Source: Pantoea endophytica (GTDB lineage: Bacteria > Pseudomonadota > Gammaproteobacteria > Enterobacterales > Enterobacteriaceae). Taken from it: a stretch of DNA of 64,000 bases. The translations under genes and the position numbers were made by a program. The stretch spans positions 54,796 through 118,795 of the forward strand of contig NZ_PJRT01000032.1 of NCBI RefSeq assembly GCF_002858935.1. Reading direction: 5' to 3'. The first letter of the stretch is position 1; each line of letters opens with the position of its first letter. This document shows positions 18,002 through 24,403 of this stretch, piece by piece. Below the pieces are notes generated by a model. It saw only the letters and a list, made by a program, of their open reading frames with translations. It did no database searches and was not told the DNA's origin.

Positions 18002-19213
18002 CTATTTAATCTCAGGCCACGCCACAGCCGGGAATCCATTCAGCAGCGGATAAGCAAACAGGAAACCCTGGAACTGGCTAATGCCTGCGGCTTCCAGCCA
18101 CATCCACTCTTCAGCTTGCTCGACACCTTCGGCAATCACCGTAATCTCCAGCGATGCGCAGCACTTAATGATGGCGTGCATGATCGCCTGCTTCGGTCCG
18201 CTTTTGTGCACATCGCGGATCAGCTCGCGATCGATTTTGATTTTGTCCGGCTGAAATTTTGATAACAGCGACAAGCCAGCAAAACCGGCACCAAAATCGT
18301 CCAGCGCCAGGCTGATACCTGCCGCTTTCAACTTTCTCACTTCGGCAGCAAACTCATCCGAGCGCGAAATGATCTCATTTTCGGTCACTTCGACGATCAC
18401 CTGTTGCGGCACCAGCCCGCTGGCGTTGATCTCGGTAAGCAGGAATTCCACCGCGTTTGGCACCGTCACCAGTGACATCGGCAGCAGATTGATCGACAGA
18501 CGATGCTCGCCAATCCCCAGTTTGCTCGCCACGCGAAAGGCCAGACGTTTCGATTTGATATCCGCGTGATAAATCGCTTCGCCGCCAAACGCGGAGAAAT
18601 ACTCATCGGGTGAGCCACCGTTTGGCGTGCGGATCAGCGCTTCAAACGAAGTGACGCGGCGCGCGAAGGGATCGATGATGGGTTGAAAAGCAAAGCGGCA
18701 ATCCTGCAGGCTCTGATCGATACCCTCCAGATCGTTCTGCCATTCAATATCCGGAACAAATTCCCATGTATTAGCTGGCGGGATCTCGAAGTAGTTCTCT
18801 TTGTCGCGCGCCACCACGAAGGTACGCAAAAACTGCAGCGCGCGATCTTTGTAGGTAAGCTGATAACGCGAGGTGCCTTTATCCAGCACGGCTTGCAGCA
18901 CTGTGTCTTTGTCATGCTCGCGCAGATCGAACAGCTCCATGCCGACTTTGCCAAAACGGCGTTCAGGCGCGAAGTCGTGCATTAACTCCACCAGATTATG
19001 GTGGCGTGCGTCCTGACAAATACGCTTGTATATGCCCTGAACGGACTCGCGCGGTCCTTCCAGCAGCTGGAAGAAGTGCAGGCCGTCGAACAGCAGGATG
19101 CCAGTAACGTCGAAGTTTTTGTTTTTGCTATTGGCTTTAGCAACCATATCTTCGAGCGTTTTGATTGGCACGTGATCGTGCAGATGGCTGCGGTAAATAA
19201 TTGTGGTGAGCAT
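18002..19213 (-). CDS. bluF: BLUF-EAL blue-light receptor, EAL site intact
   Basis: A 403-residue protein with an N-terminal BLUF domain (residues 1-93). Flavin-contacting Tyr7, Asn31 and Gln49 are in the usual places. A linker and a C-terminal EAL domain (about 150-400) follow. Length and the BLUF and linker region follow E. coli BluF. In E. coli the EAL domain is degenerate and BluF instead binds the repressor BluR. Here the residues known to be needed for cyclic-di-GMP hydrolysis look present: Glu-Ala-Leu-Ile-Arg, Asn-Leu-Leu-Pro, Glu-Val-Thr-Glu, Asp-Asp-Phe-Gly, Lys-Ile-Asp and Ala-Glu-Gly-Val-Glu. This is closer to Klebsiella BlrP1, a light-activated phosphodiesterase. No bluR is beside it in this window. 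Confidence 0.9.
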   Translation of the reverse strand: MLTTIIYRSHLHDHVPIKTLEDMVAKANSKNKNFDVTGILLFDGLHFFQLLEGPRESVQGIYKRICQDARHHNLVELMHDFAPERRFGKVGMELFDLREHDKDTVLQAVLDKGTSRYQLTYKDRALQFLRTFVVARDKENYFEIPPANTWEFVPDIEWQNDLEGIDQSLQDCRFAFQPIIDPFARRVTSFEALIRTPNGGSPDEYFSAFGGEAIYHADIKSKRLAFRVASKLGIGEHRLSINLLPMSLVTVPNAVEFLLTEINASGLVPQQVIVEVTENEIISRSDEFAAEVRKLKAAGISLALDDFGAGFAGLSLLSKFQPDKIKIDRELIRDVHKSGPKQAIMHAIIKCCASLEITVIAEGVEQAEEWMWLEAAGISQFQGFLFAYPLLNGFPAVAWPEIK

Positions 19214-19325
19214 CGAGATTGTCCGGATAATTTATTATTTTGCGGCTAGATTAGCAGCCTTACCGCGGGGTCTGTCCATAGCTTCCCGCGATCAGGCTAA
19301 ACTTTTTTTATTATAACAGCTTAAG

Positions 19326-19345
19326 CGAAGCGGCTAGCCGCTTCG
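19326..19345. repeat. 20-bp palindrome over the end of the S24-like gene
   Basis: CGAAGCGGCTAGCCGCTTCG is a perfect palindrome that includes the TAG stop codon of the minus-strand regulator. It could act as a transcript-end hairpin, but no T run follows on the minus strand. Confidence 0.6.
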
Positions 19346-19981
19346 GTAACGTCGCAATTCCATCAGCGTGCCGATAATTTCTAGCGCCGAATCCGCCGAA
19401 TGCAGCTGCGGAAAATCATCATTCAGCGCGCGCAATGTGAAGATCTGCTCATCCTGCTGTTGCGTTTGCAGGCGATAAATCCGCACTCGTGCCACGCCAT
19501 CCACCAGCGCCAGCACCACATCGCCCGGCTGCGGCTGAACGTCAGGATCAAAGATCACTTTGTCACCGGGCCGGTAATCGGGCTGCATCGCCTGATCGTC
19601 TATCGTGACCGCCAGCGCGCCATCGCTCAACTGACTCTCGCTGTAGAGAAAGTGCGCAGCCTGCTGTTTGAGCAACAACCGTTCTTCGCTCAACCACGCT
19701 GACGCTTGCGCCAGGCTAATCAATGGCACCGCCGCAACCGGTGCGGCTTTGGCGTGGGTGGCAAATACTTCGCCATCCCCGTCGATAATCCATGCCGCCG
19801 TGCATTGCAGCCACTGCGCGAGCCGCAGCAAATTCTCGCCACGCGGTACGGTTTCCTCTTTTTCCCACTGCGATACAGCCACATGCGACACCCCAATGAT
19901 TTTGGCCAGCGCCTGCTGCGTCAACTGTAGTGCTTTACGTCGTGCCCGGATGCGCTCACCGGAAGATTCTTTTTTCATCAT
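19334..19981 (-). CDS. S24/LexA-fold HTH repressor lacking catalytic residues
   Basis: A 215-residue protein. An N-terminal Cro/C1-type helix-turn-helix occupies residues 8-65 (Gln-Gln-Ala-Leu-Ala then Val-Ser-His-Val-Ala-Val-Ser-Gln-Trp-Glu), and a C-terminal S24 fold lies at about 100-212. In active S24 repressors a Ser-Met pair and a distal Lys form the self-cleavage dyad. Here the first is Ala-Met (Asp-Asp-Gln-Ala-Met) and the second is Arg (Ala-Arg-Val-Arg-Ile-Tyr). No Ala-Gly or Cys-Gly cleavage site is seen in the linker. The protein should dimerise but not self-cleave. It is divergent from a three-gene operon, with palindromes between, and probably represses both sides. Start at 19981 is supported by a GGAG site. 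Confidence 0.85.
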   Translation of the reverse strand: MMKKESSGERIRARRKALQLTQQALAKIIGVSHVAVSQWEKEETVPRGENLLRLAQWLQCTAAWIIDGDGEVFATHAKAAPVAAVPLISLAQASAWLSEERLLLKQQAAHFLYSESQLSDGALAVTIDDQAMQPDYRPGDKVIFDPDVQPQPGDVVLALVDGVARVRIYRLQTQQQDEQIFTLRALNDDFPQLHSADSALEIIGTLMELRRYRSG

Positions 19982-20005
19982 CTTGACATCTCCTGAAGGA
20001 ACGAC

Positions 20006-20048
20006 TTAAGTATACTTAAATTCATAAGTTAAAGTAAACTTAAATTCA
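20006..20048. promoter_or_regulatory. Operator region of the S24-like regulator
   Basis: A perfect 14-bp palindrome TTAAGTATACTTAA (20006-20019) is followed by the inverted repeat TAAGTT-N6-AACTTA (20025-20042). An 11-bp direct repeat ACTTAAATTCA occurs at 20014-20024 and 20038-20048. On the minus strand TTTACT and TATACT with 18 bp between form a plausible promoter for the regulator whose two boxes sit inside these palindromes. The arrangement fits two operators for a phage-type repressor serving both directions. Confidence 0.7.
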
Positions 20049-20125
20049 GGCGTTGACCGCGAAGCTGGCAAGGGTGGTCAGCGTGCTTATGGGGCACATC
20101 CCTTGCCAGGGGTGAGAGGTGAAGC

Positions 20126-20515
20126 ATGGAAAGTAGTTTAGTCACCAGCGTAGGTGCGTTGCTTCTCGGCGGCGGCGCAGCAGCTGTGTTCTGGAAACCG
20201 TTAATGGCGGGTATCGCCGCGATCGTCACCAGCAATCGTGCCGGTGGGGAGATCATCACCAGTTACAAAGAACAGGTGATGCTGCTCAAAGAAGGTCACG
20301 CCTTGATGCGCCAGGAAAACGATGAATTGCGCATCCGACATGACAAAAACCTGCGGCGTATCTCTTCGCTGGAAACCGATCTGCGGCTGATAAAAAACGC
20401 CCTGAGCATTTTGCTGGCCACCACGGAAGCCGAGCACAGCGATAAGTTTCGCAGCCAGGTTAACCAACTGATTACCACTCTGGAGGAGAGTCGTGATGAT
20501 GCAGATAAACAGTGA
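20126..20515 (+). CDS. Small membrane-anchored coiled-coil protein (operon gene 1)
   Basis: A 129-residue protein with a GAGGTGAAG ribosome site. Residues 8-34 form one hydrophobic Gly/Ala-rich segment that should cross the membrane. Residues about 48-90 are a charged heptad-like helix, and the C-terminus is helical and acidic. No known family is recognised. It is the first of three genes divergent from the S24-like regulator, and its end overlaps the next start by 20 bp. Layout resembles phage holin- or Rz-type small membrane proteins, but there is no lysis gene near. Confidence 0.75.
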   Translation: MESSLVTSVGALLLGGGAAAVFWKPLMAGIAAIVTSNRAGGEIITSYKEQVMLLKEGHALMRQENDELRIRHDKNLRRISSLETDLRLIKNALSILLATTEAEHSDKFRSQVNQLITTLEESRDDADKQ

Positions 20516-20825
20516 GTACGTAGTGAAAAACCATCGGCGCCAACTGTTCTTCGGCGGCTTTTTGCTGATGTTGTCGTTGATGTGCGTGGCGATGACGGTG
20601 CTATTCCTGTTCGTCAGTAACAGCGCCAATCAGCGTGTTGAAGAGATTCGACAGCAATATCGAACCATATCGGAACGACGTGAAGCGCGCGTGGCGGAGC
20701 TTACCAGCCAGCTGGTGGCGCTGCAGAACAAGCTCGATGGCACCATGAAGCACCCGGTCAGCAATCCGGCTGACAAAGGGAAACCGGCAGAAGGAGAGAA
20801 GTCGTCACCTCAACCCAAGCGTTAA
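20496..20825 (+). CDS. Small membrane protein with coiled coil (operon gene 2)
   Basis: Started at the ATG at 20496, 7 bp after a strong GGAGGAG site, giving 109 residues (a GTG at 20493 and an ATG at 20499 are alternatives). Residues about 19-43 are a single membrane segment. Residues 46-85 are a charged coiled coil, and the end is a Pro/Lys/Glu-rich tail. It overlaps gene 1, so the two are coupled and may form a hetero-oligomer through their coiled coils. Function unknown. Confidence 0.75.
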   Translation: MMQINSEYVVKNHRRQLFFGGFLLMLSLMCVAMTVLFLFVSNSANQRVEEIRQQYRTISERREARVAELTSQLVALQNKLDGTMKHPVSNPADKGKPAEGEKSSPQPKR

Positions 20826-20835
20826 GGAGGGCATC

Positions 20836-21387
20836 ATGCGAATTACCCCATGGATTGCAGCCCGTCTTGCCCGACTGCGATCTTTATTCAGTAAGAAGGA
20901 GAGCATTATGAGCGATCAAACTGTCATCAATCCAACCAGCACCATCGCATCGTCACCAGCGGAAGATTTTGCCAACGAAGTCGCCACGCCCGTTGCTGCA
21001 CCGACGGCGACCGCAGCACCTGAAGCGACGCCTGCTGTAATAGCAGAAGCACCACCTGAAGTTGCGCCGGCAGCGGCACCGGCACCGGCTACGGCACCCG
21101 AGGCGATAACCGCTGCACCCGCGGAGGTGGCGGCCACTGCCGCGCCTGAGGCGGTAACGCCTGCGCCAGCCGAGGTTGCGCCGCCCAGCGAACCGGAAGT
21201 CGCTGCTCCCGCTGCAGCCGATGCGCCGCCAGCCGCCGCAACGGCGCAGAGCCACGACGGGACTCAGGCGTTCTCAGAAGGCGTGAAGGATTTTGTCAGA
21301 GCGTTTAGCTTTGTCGAGCAGGGCGTAATCAAGCTGGGCGATGCCGCGAAGGATGAGCTGATTGATCTGGCGAGGAAGTATCTGTAA
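20836..21387 (+). CDS. Ala/Pro-rich protein with conserved-looking ends (operon gene 3)
   Basis: A 183-residue protein if started at 20836 (AAGGAGG site) or 159 residues if started at 20908 (AAGGAG site); both starts look efficient. The extra 24 residues are basic and amphipathic (Trp-Ile-Ala-Ala-Arg-Leu-Ala-Arg-Leu-Arg) and could target the membrane. Residues about 50-145 are a repetitive Ala-Pro-Glu-Val linker. The last 40 residues form a non-repetitive helical domain (Phe-Ser-Glu-Gly-Val-Lys-Asp-Phe-Val-Arg and onward). No family is recognised. The linker resembles periplasm- or envelope-spanning spacers, which would fit its two membrane partners. Confidence 0.7.
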   Translation: MRITPWIAARLARLRSLFSKKESIMSDQTVINPTSTIASSPAEDFANEVATPVAAPTATAAPEATPAVIAEAPPEVAPAAAPAPATAPEAITAAPAEVAATAAPEAVTPAPAEVAPPSEPEVAAPAAADAPPAAATAQSHDGTQAFSEGVKDFVRAFSFVEQGVIKLGDAAKDELIDLARKYL

Positions 21388-21406
21388 TGCCTGACGACTC
21401 AGCATC

Positions 21407-21437
21407 GGGGACCGGGATGTCCCCTGTTTACTAACAG
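21407..21437 (+). terminator. Paired hairpins after the three-gene operon
   Basis: GGGGAC / CGGGAT / GTCCCC, then CTGTT / TACT / AACAG, a few bases after the stop of gene 3. There is no strong T run, so termination strength is uncertain. Confidence 0.5.
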
Positions 21438-21543
21438 GTTTTAGTCACTTCCGATTATTCCTAAGGCAGCTTCGATATTTTGCACTACCTTTAATCATTC
21501 AAGCGTTATTTAAATCGTCTTATTAAGCGAAAAGGAAGATAGC

Positions 21544-21810
21544 ATGAGTGATACAGAAACTGTAAAAACCAAAACTGAATACTTGCGTGATGTCACCTCC
21601 CAGCTTAAAGAGATGCGCCACTACGCGCAGACCAACACTGAGACGCTGTCTGCCCACTGGCTGGCGTTTGATGCGGGTGAGTACAAAGACACCGAATACG
21701 CGGGACGCTTCGACACCTTGCTGAACAAACAGGGTAAGCTGCTGGATGACATTGATGAGGCGATTCAGGATCTCGAAATCGCCATCAACCATGCCGAGCA
21801 GGAAAGCTAA
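21544..21810 (+). CDS. Small acidic helical protein of unknown function
   Basis: An 88-residue protein with an AAGGAAGA-type ribosome site. The sequence is acidic and almost entirely helical, with heptad-like spacing from residue 8 to 35 and again from 58 to 84. No membrane segment, signal peptide or enzyme motif is seen. It lies between the three-gene operon and the convergent DinI-like gene, and has its own 150-bp upstream region. Role unknown. Confidence 0.7.
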   Translation: MSDTETVKTKTEYLRDVTSQLKEMRHYAQTNTETLSAHWLAFDAGEYKDTEYAGRFDTLLNKQGKLLDDIDEAIQDLEIAINHAEQES

Positions 21811-21830
21811 GCGCCTAGCGTACTGGTGGC

Positions 21831-22070
21831 CTAATCGGCCACCAGCCACATTTCTGCCTCATCGAACATCTCTTCAACAATCCGCGCAACTGTCGCTTTA
21901 TCGTTCTTACTCATATCAGTATCTATCGCGTTACGCTCCATCGGTTTGACGCGCACCTCAATATCGGGAAAGACGCGCTGTACACGCTTTTCCAACTCCT
22001 GCAAAATCATCTCGCGTGCACCCGGTAATCCGGCCACGTTACGCTTATCGTAAATCAACTCCACAAACAT
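21831..22070 (-). CDS. DinI-like SOS modulator
   Basis: A 79-residue protein starting at the ATG at 22070. The longer frame from 22142 would run through the LexA box and adds a non-family segment. Size and pattern match DinI: a beta-alpha-beta core with Val-Glu-Leu-Ile-Tyr at the start, Arg-Val-Phe-Pro-Asp-Ile-Glu-Val-Arg-Val in the middle, and an acidic C-terminal helix ending Phe-Asp-Glu-Ala-Glu-Met-Trp-Leu. DinI binds RecA filaments and tunes SOS induction. The LexA box 40 bp upstream supports this. Confidence 0.85.
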   Translation of the reverse strand: MFVELIYDKRNVAGLPGAREMILQELEKRVQRVFPDIEVRVKPMERNAIDTDMSKNDKATVARIVEEMFDEAEMWLVAD

Positions 22071-22109
22071 CAGGGTCGTTCCATTTATTGGATCGGGTGC
22101 GATATAGTA

Positions 22110-22125
22110 CTGTAAATAAAAACAG
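22110..22125. promoter_or_regulatory. LexA box shared by dinI-like and iraP-like genes
   Basis: CTGT-AAATAAAA-ACAG matches the CTGT-N8-ACAG core exactly. It lies 40 bp before the leftward DinI-like start and only 8 bp before the rightward iraP-like start, so LexA bound here would cover the ribosome-site region of the latter. TATAGT at 22103-22108 could be a -10 box for the rightward gene. Confidence 0.88.
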
Positions 22126-22133
22126 GGGTAAAT

Positions 22134-22427
22134 ATGCGCCAACTGGTTATCGATATCTTATTGAAAATGGCAAAAATGGATGTGGAAGCAAAAGAGCTGG
22201 TGGCGCAGGTTGAGGCGCAGTCGTTATTGATTGCCGCGCTGCTGATTCAGGCGAAAGAGAATAACTCGTTGACTATTTCCGATACGGTGCAGGAGGCGAT
22301 TGTTACCGCTTCGCGCGCATCGCAGGAATTTTTACAGTCCGATGTTGATCTGCTGCTGACCCACGTCAATCGTCTGCTGGCGGTGGCAAGTTATATCGAA
22401 GTAAAAGGGATTGAGCGGGAAGGGTAA
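22134..22427 (+). CDS. iraP: IraP-like anti-adaptor (RpoS stabiliser)
   Basis: A 97-residue protein. The N-terminal 40 residues match E. coli IraP closely in pattern. A helix with Leu-Leu-Lys-Met-Ala-Lys is followed by Lys-Glu-Leu-Val-Ala-Gln-Val-Glu-Ala, the region that binds RssB. A second helix near the end (Asp-Val-Asp-Leu-Leu-Leu-Thr-His-Val) corresponds to the IraP C-terminal helix. It is 11 residues longer than E. coli IraP. IraP blocks RssB and so protects the stress sigma factor RpoS from ClpXP. A LexA box immediately upstream would make this copy SOS-inducible, unlike the known PhoP and ppGpp control of iraP. The identification is from sequence pattern only. Confidence 0.75.
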   Translation: MRQLVIDILLKMAKMDVEAKELVAQVEAQSLLIAALLIQAKENNSLTISDTVQEAIVTASRASQEFLQSDVDLLLTHVNRLLAVASYIEVKGIEREG

Positions 22428-22439
22428 GAAAAAATATTA

Positions 22440-22568
22440 CCTCTGGAAGTGGAAATCCAGCAACACTTCCAGAGGCGGTGCAACAGCACCATTCGTTCAA
22501 GGACAATCTACGACTGACGTCGTGATGAGTAAGTTATACAAGTTTTCTCAACTTGTACAACTTTTTCC
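22440..22568 (+). ncRNA. Possible structured RNA or long terminator after iraP-like gene
   Basis: Successive hairpins with no reading frame of merit: CCTCTGGAAGTG / 12 nt / CACTTCCAGAGG (22440-22475), GGTGC / AACA / GCACC (22477-22490), ACGAC...GTCGT, and TACAAGTT / TTCTC / AACTTGTA followed by CAACTTTTTC (22537-22568), which looks like a rho-independent terminator. It may be the 3-prime end of the iraP-like mRNA or a small RNA of its own. The rest of 22428-22624 shows nothing else. Confidence 0.45.
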
Positions 22569-22624
22569 TGAACATTTTGTGTGGTTGGCGATGTATCTTT
22601 GATGCCGTTACAGTACGTGGCCGA

Positions 22625-22948
22625 TTACAACTCGTTTTTGATGCAGAACTCTTCCCACGTCATGCCTAAGGCTTCTGCGTGAGATTTCAGATACTTTTCA
22701 ATGGCATCCGCGGCAACGGCTTTATCGGGCTCCGCCAGCTGAATGGAAAACAACATGCCATCCAGCTTCTTCTGACGCAAAAATGCGGCATAAATACGTT
22801 CTGCATGCCAGTCGCGTAACTGCGCTAATGACAGGTTTGCCTGGCGGGCATCGCTTTCGGTGAGTTCATCCAGTGCAGACTGGAAATCGGGGTGAGCGGC
22901 GAAAAACATCGTGCGCGCCTGAGCGTAATACTCTTCTGGGGTTTTCAT
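22625..22948 (-). CDS. Small conserved protein (possible DUF6388)
   Basis: A 107-residue acidic, helical, soluble-looking protein with no signal peptide. It begins with a Lys-Thr-Pro-Glu-Glu-Tyr-Tyr-Ala-Gln-Ala-Arg motif and ends with Trp-Glu-Glu-Phe-Cys-Ile-Lys-Asn. A DUF6388 assignment is from recall and weak. It stands alone between the structured region and a palindromic repeat. Function unknown. Confidence 0.7.
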   Translation of the reverse strand: MKTPEEYYAQARTMFFAAHPDFQSALDELTESDARQANLSLAQLRDWHAERIYAAFLRQKKLDGMLFSIQLAEPDKAVAADAIEKYLKSHAEALGMTWEEFCIKNEL

Positions 22949-23033
22949 TCGGTGTTCCTGCGTATCAACTTGCGCGCTAGTGTAACGCGCGCATGTGGCC
23001 TTGTCAGTTTCCGATCTTACACAACATGGGCGT

Positions 23034-23075
23034 CGTAGCGGCGCAATTTATTGCGCGATAAAGCGCGCTGCTACG
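23034..23075. repeat. Palindromic intergenic repeat, copy 1
   Basis: Arms CGTAGCGGCGCAAT and GCGCGCTGCTACG around a TTATTGCGCGATAAA centre. The same core GTAGCGGCGCAATTTATTGCGC recurs at about 31994, 39411 and 40980, always between genes. It looks like a REP-type element. Confidence 0.8.
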
Positions 23076-23102
23076 GTATGTGCAACTTGTGATCACAGCC
23101 TA

Positions 23103-24395
23103 TCAATGCATCTGCTGATAAATCCGCGTCACATCTTGTTGGTTCTTCGCCAGCGTTTCATCCAGCGTCAGTTTACCGCTCAGCATATCCGCCAGATTCT
23201 GCCCGACGGCGTTACCCATCTGATCAAATCCGGGAATACTCACGTACTGCACACCCTGATAAGGCACCGGATTGAGCGTCGGCTGCTCGACGGTGGCCGA
23301 ATCAATCGCCGCACGCACCTGCGCGGCATACGGCGCCAGGCGCTGATAGCTCGCCTGCTGATACGTCGAGTTGCGGCTACCCGGCGGCACCGCGCCCCAG
23401 CCGACGGTATCGGCCACTTGCTGGATATACTGTTTTGACGTCGCCCAGCTAATAAAGGCAATCGCCGCCTCGCGATTCGGCGTATTCGCCGGTACCGCCA
23501 GCGCCCACGACCATAACCAATTGGAGCCGTTACGCGTAATACCGCCCGGCGCAGGCGCAAAGGCCAGCTTATCGGCGACTAAAGAGATCTGCGGATTTAC
23601 CAGCAAACCGGCTGCCACCGTACTGTCGATCCACATGGCACATTTGCCTTGCGCAGTCAGGCGCAGAATCTGGCCGAAACTGTTTTTCACCGTATCCGCG
23701 GGTCCATTCTGCTTCACCACCTGCAAATAATCACCCAGCGCCTCGCGCCACTCCGGCGAGTTGAGCGTCGGCTGCCAGTTTTCATCGAACCACTGCGCGC
23801 CATAGGCATTCGCCATGGTGGTCATGAACGCCACGTTATCGCCCCAGCCAGGCTGGCCGCGCAGGCACAAACCGTAAATGCCTTTCTGCGGGTCAGTGAG
23901 TTTGGCGGCGAAGTTTTTGATATCGGTCCAGTCGGGATTATCGGGCATGGTTAACCCTTTCTGCGCAAACAGGTCTTTGCGGTAGTAGGTCATGCTGCTT
24001 TCACCGTAGAACGGCAGGGCGTAGAGCGTTTGCTGGAACGACAGCGCTTTGCGCACTGGCGCGATGAGATCATCGCTGTCGTAATCGGCGGGCAGCTTAT
24101 TGAGCGGCGCCAGCCAGCCTTTTTCACCCCACAGCGGCGCTTCATAGGTGCCAACGGTGATGACATCGAACTGTGCCTGGCCGCTGTTCATCGCCGACAA
24201 CACCGCCTGACGCAGCGCGCCATCGTCCATCACATGCCATTGCAGTTTGACGTCAGGATGCTCCTGTTCGTAGCGCGTGGCGAGCTGCTGCATGATGGTC
24301 ATATCGCCGTTGGCGATGGTGGCGATATTCAGCGTGGTCGCGGCGTGGCTCAGCAGCGGCGTGGCCAGCAACATAGCGAGAAGTTTACGCATCAT
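23103..24395 (-). CDS. Periplasmic sugar/polyol-type binding protein
   Basis: A 430-residue protein with a cleavable signal peptide (Leu-Ser-His-Ala at residues 15-18) and the fold pattern of ABC transporter family 1 solute-binding proteins. Features include Asp-Val-Ile-Thr-Val-Gly-Thr-Tyr-Glu near residue 79, a Leu-Pro-Phe-Tyr-Gly-Glu motif near residue 124 and a C-terminal repeat of the sugar-binding domain. It most resembles binding proteins for mannitol/sorbitol-type polyols. No permease or ATPase gene is next to it. It starts 8 bp after the stop of the chemoreceptor gene with its own GGAG site, so it is probably made with the receptor and may present ligand to it. Confidence 0.85.
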   Translation of the reverse strand: MMRKLLAMLLATPLLSHAATTLNIATIANGDMTIMQQLATRYEQEHPDVKLQWHVMDDGALRQAVLSAMNSGQAQFDVITVGTYEAPLWGEKGWLAPLNKLPADYDSDDLIAPVRKALSFQQTLYALPFYGESSMTYYRKDLFAQKGLTMPDNPDWTDIKNFAAKLTDPQKGIYGLCLRGQPGWGDNVAFMTTMANAYGAQWFDENWQPTLNSPEWREALGDYLQVVKQNGPADTVKNSFGQILRLTAQGKCAMWIDSTVAAGLLVNPQISLVADKLAFAPAPGGITRNGSNWLWSWALAVPANTPNREAAIAFISWATSKQYIQQVADTVGWGAVPPGSRNSTYQQASYQRLAPYAAQVRAAIDSATVEQPTLNPVPYQGVQYVSIPGFDQMGNAVGQNLADMLSGKLTLDETLAKNQQDVTRIYQQMH

Positions 24396-24403
24396 CCCGC
24401 TCC

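Noticed and set aside
20916..21255. Antisense Ala/Gly- and Arg-rich frames over the third operon gene
   Set aside because: They only mirror the repetitive Ala-Pro-Glu codons of the plus-strand gene.
22411..22602. 63-codon plus-strand frame after the iraP-like gene
   Set aside because: It overlaps the iraP-like end and runs through inverted repeats; composition is not protein-like.
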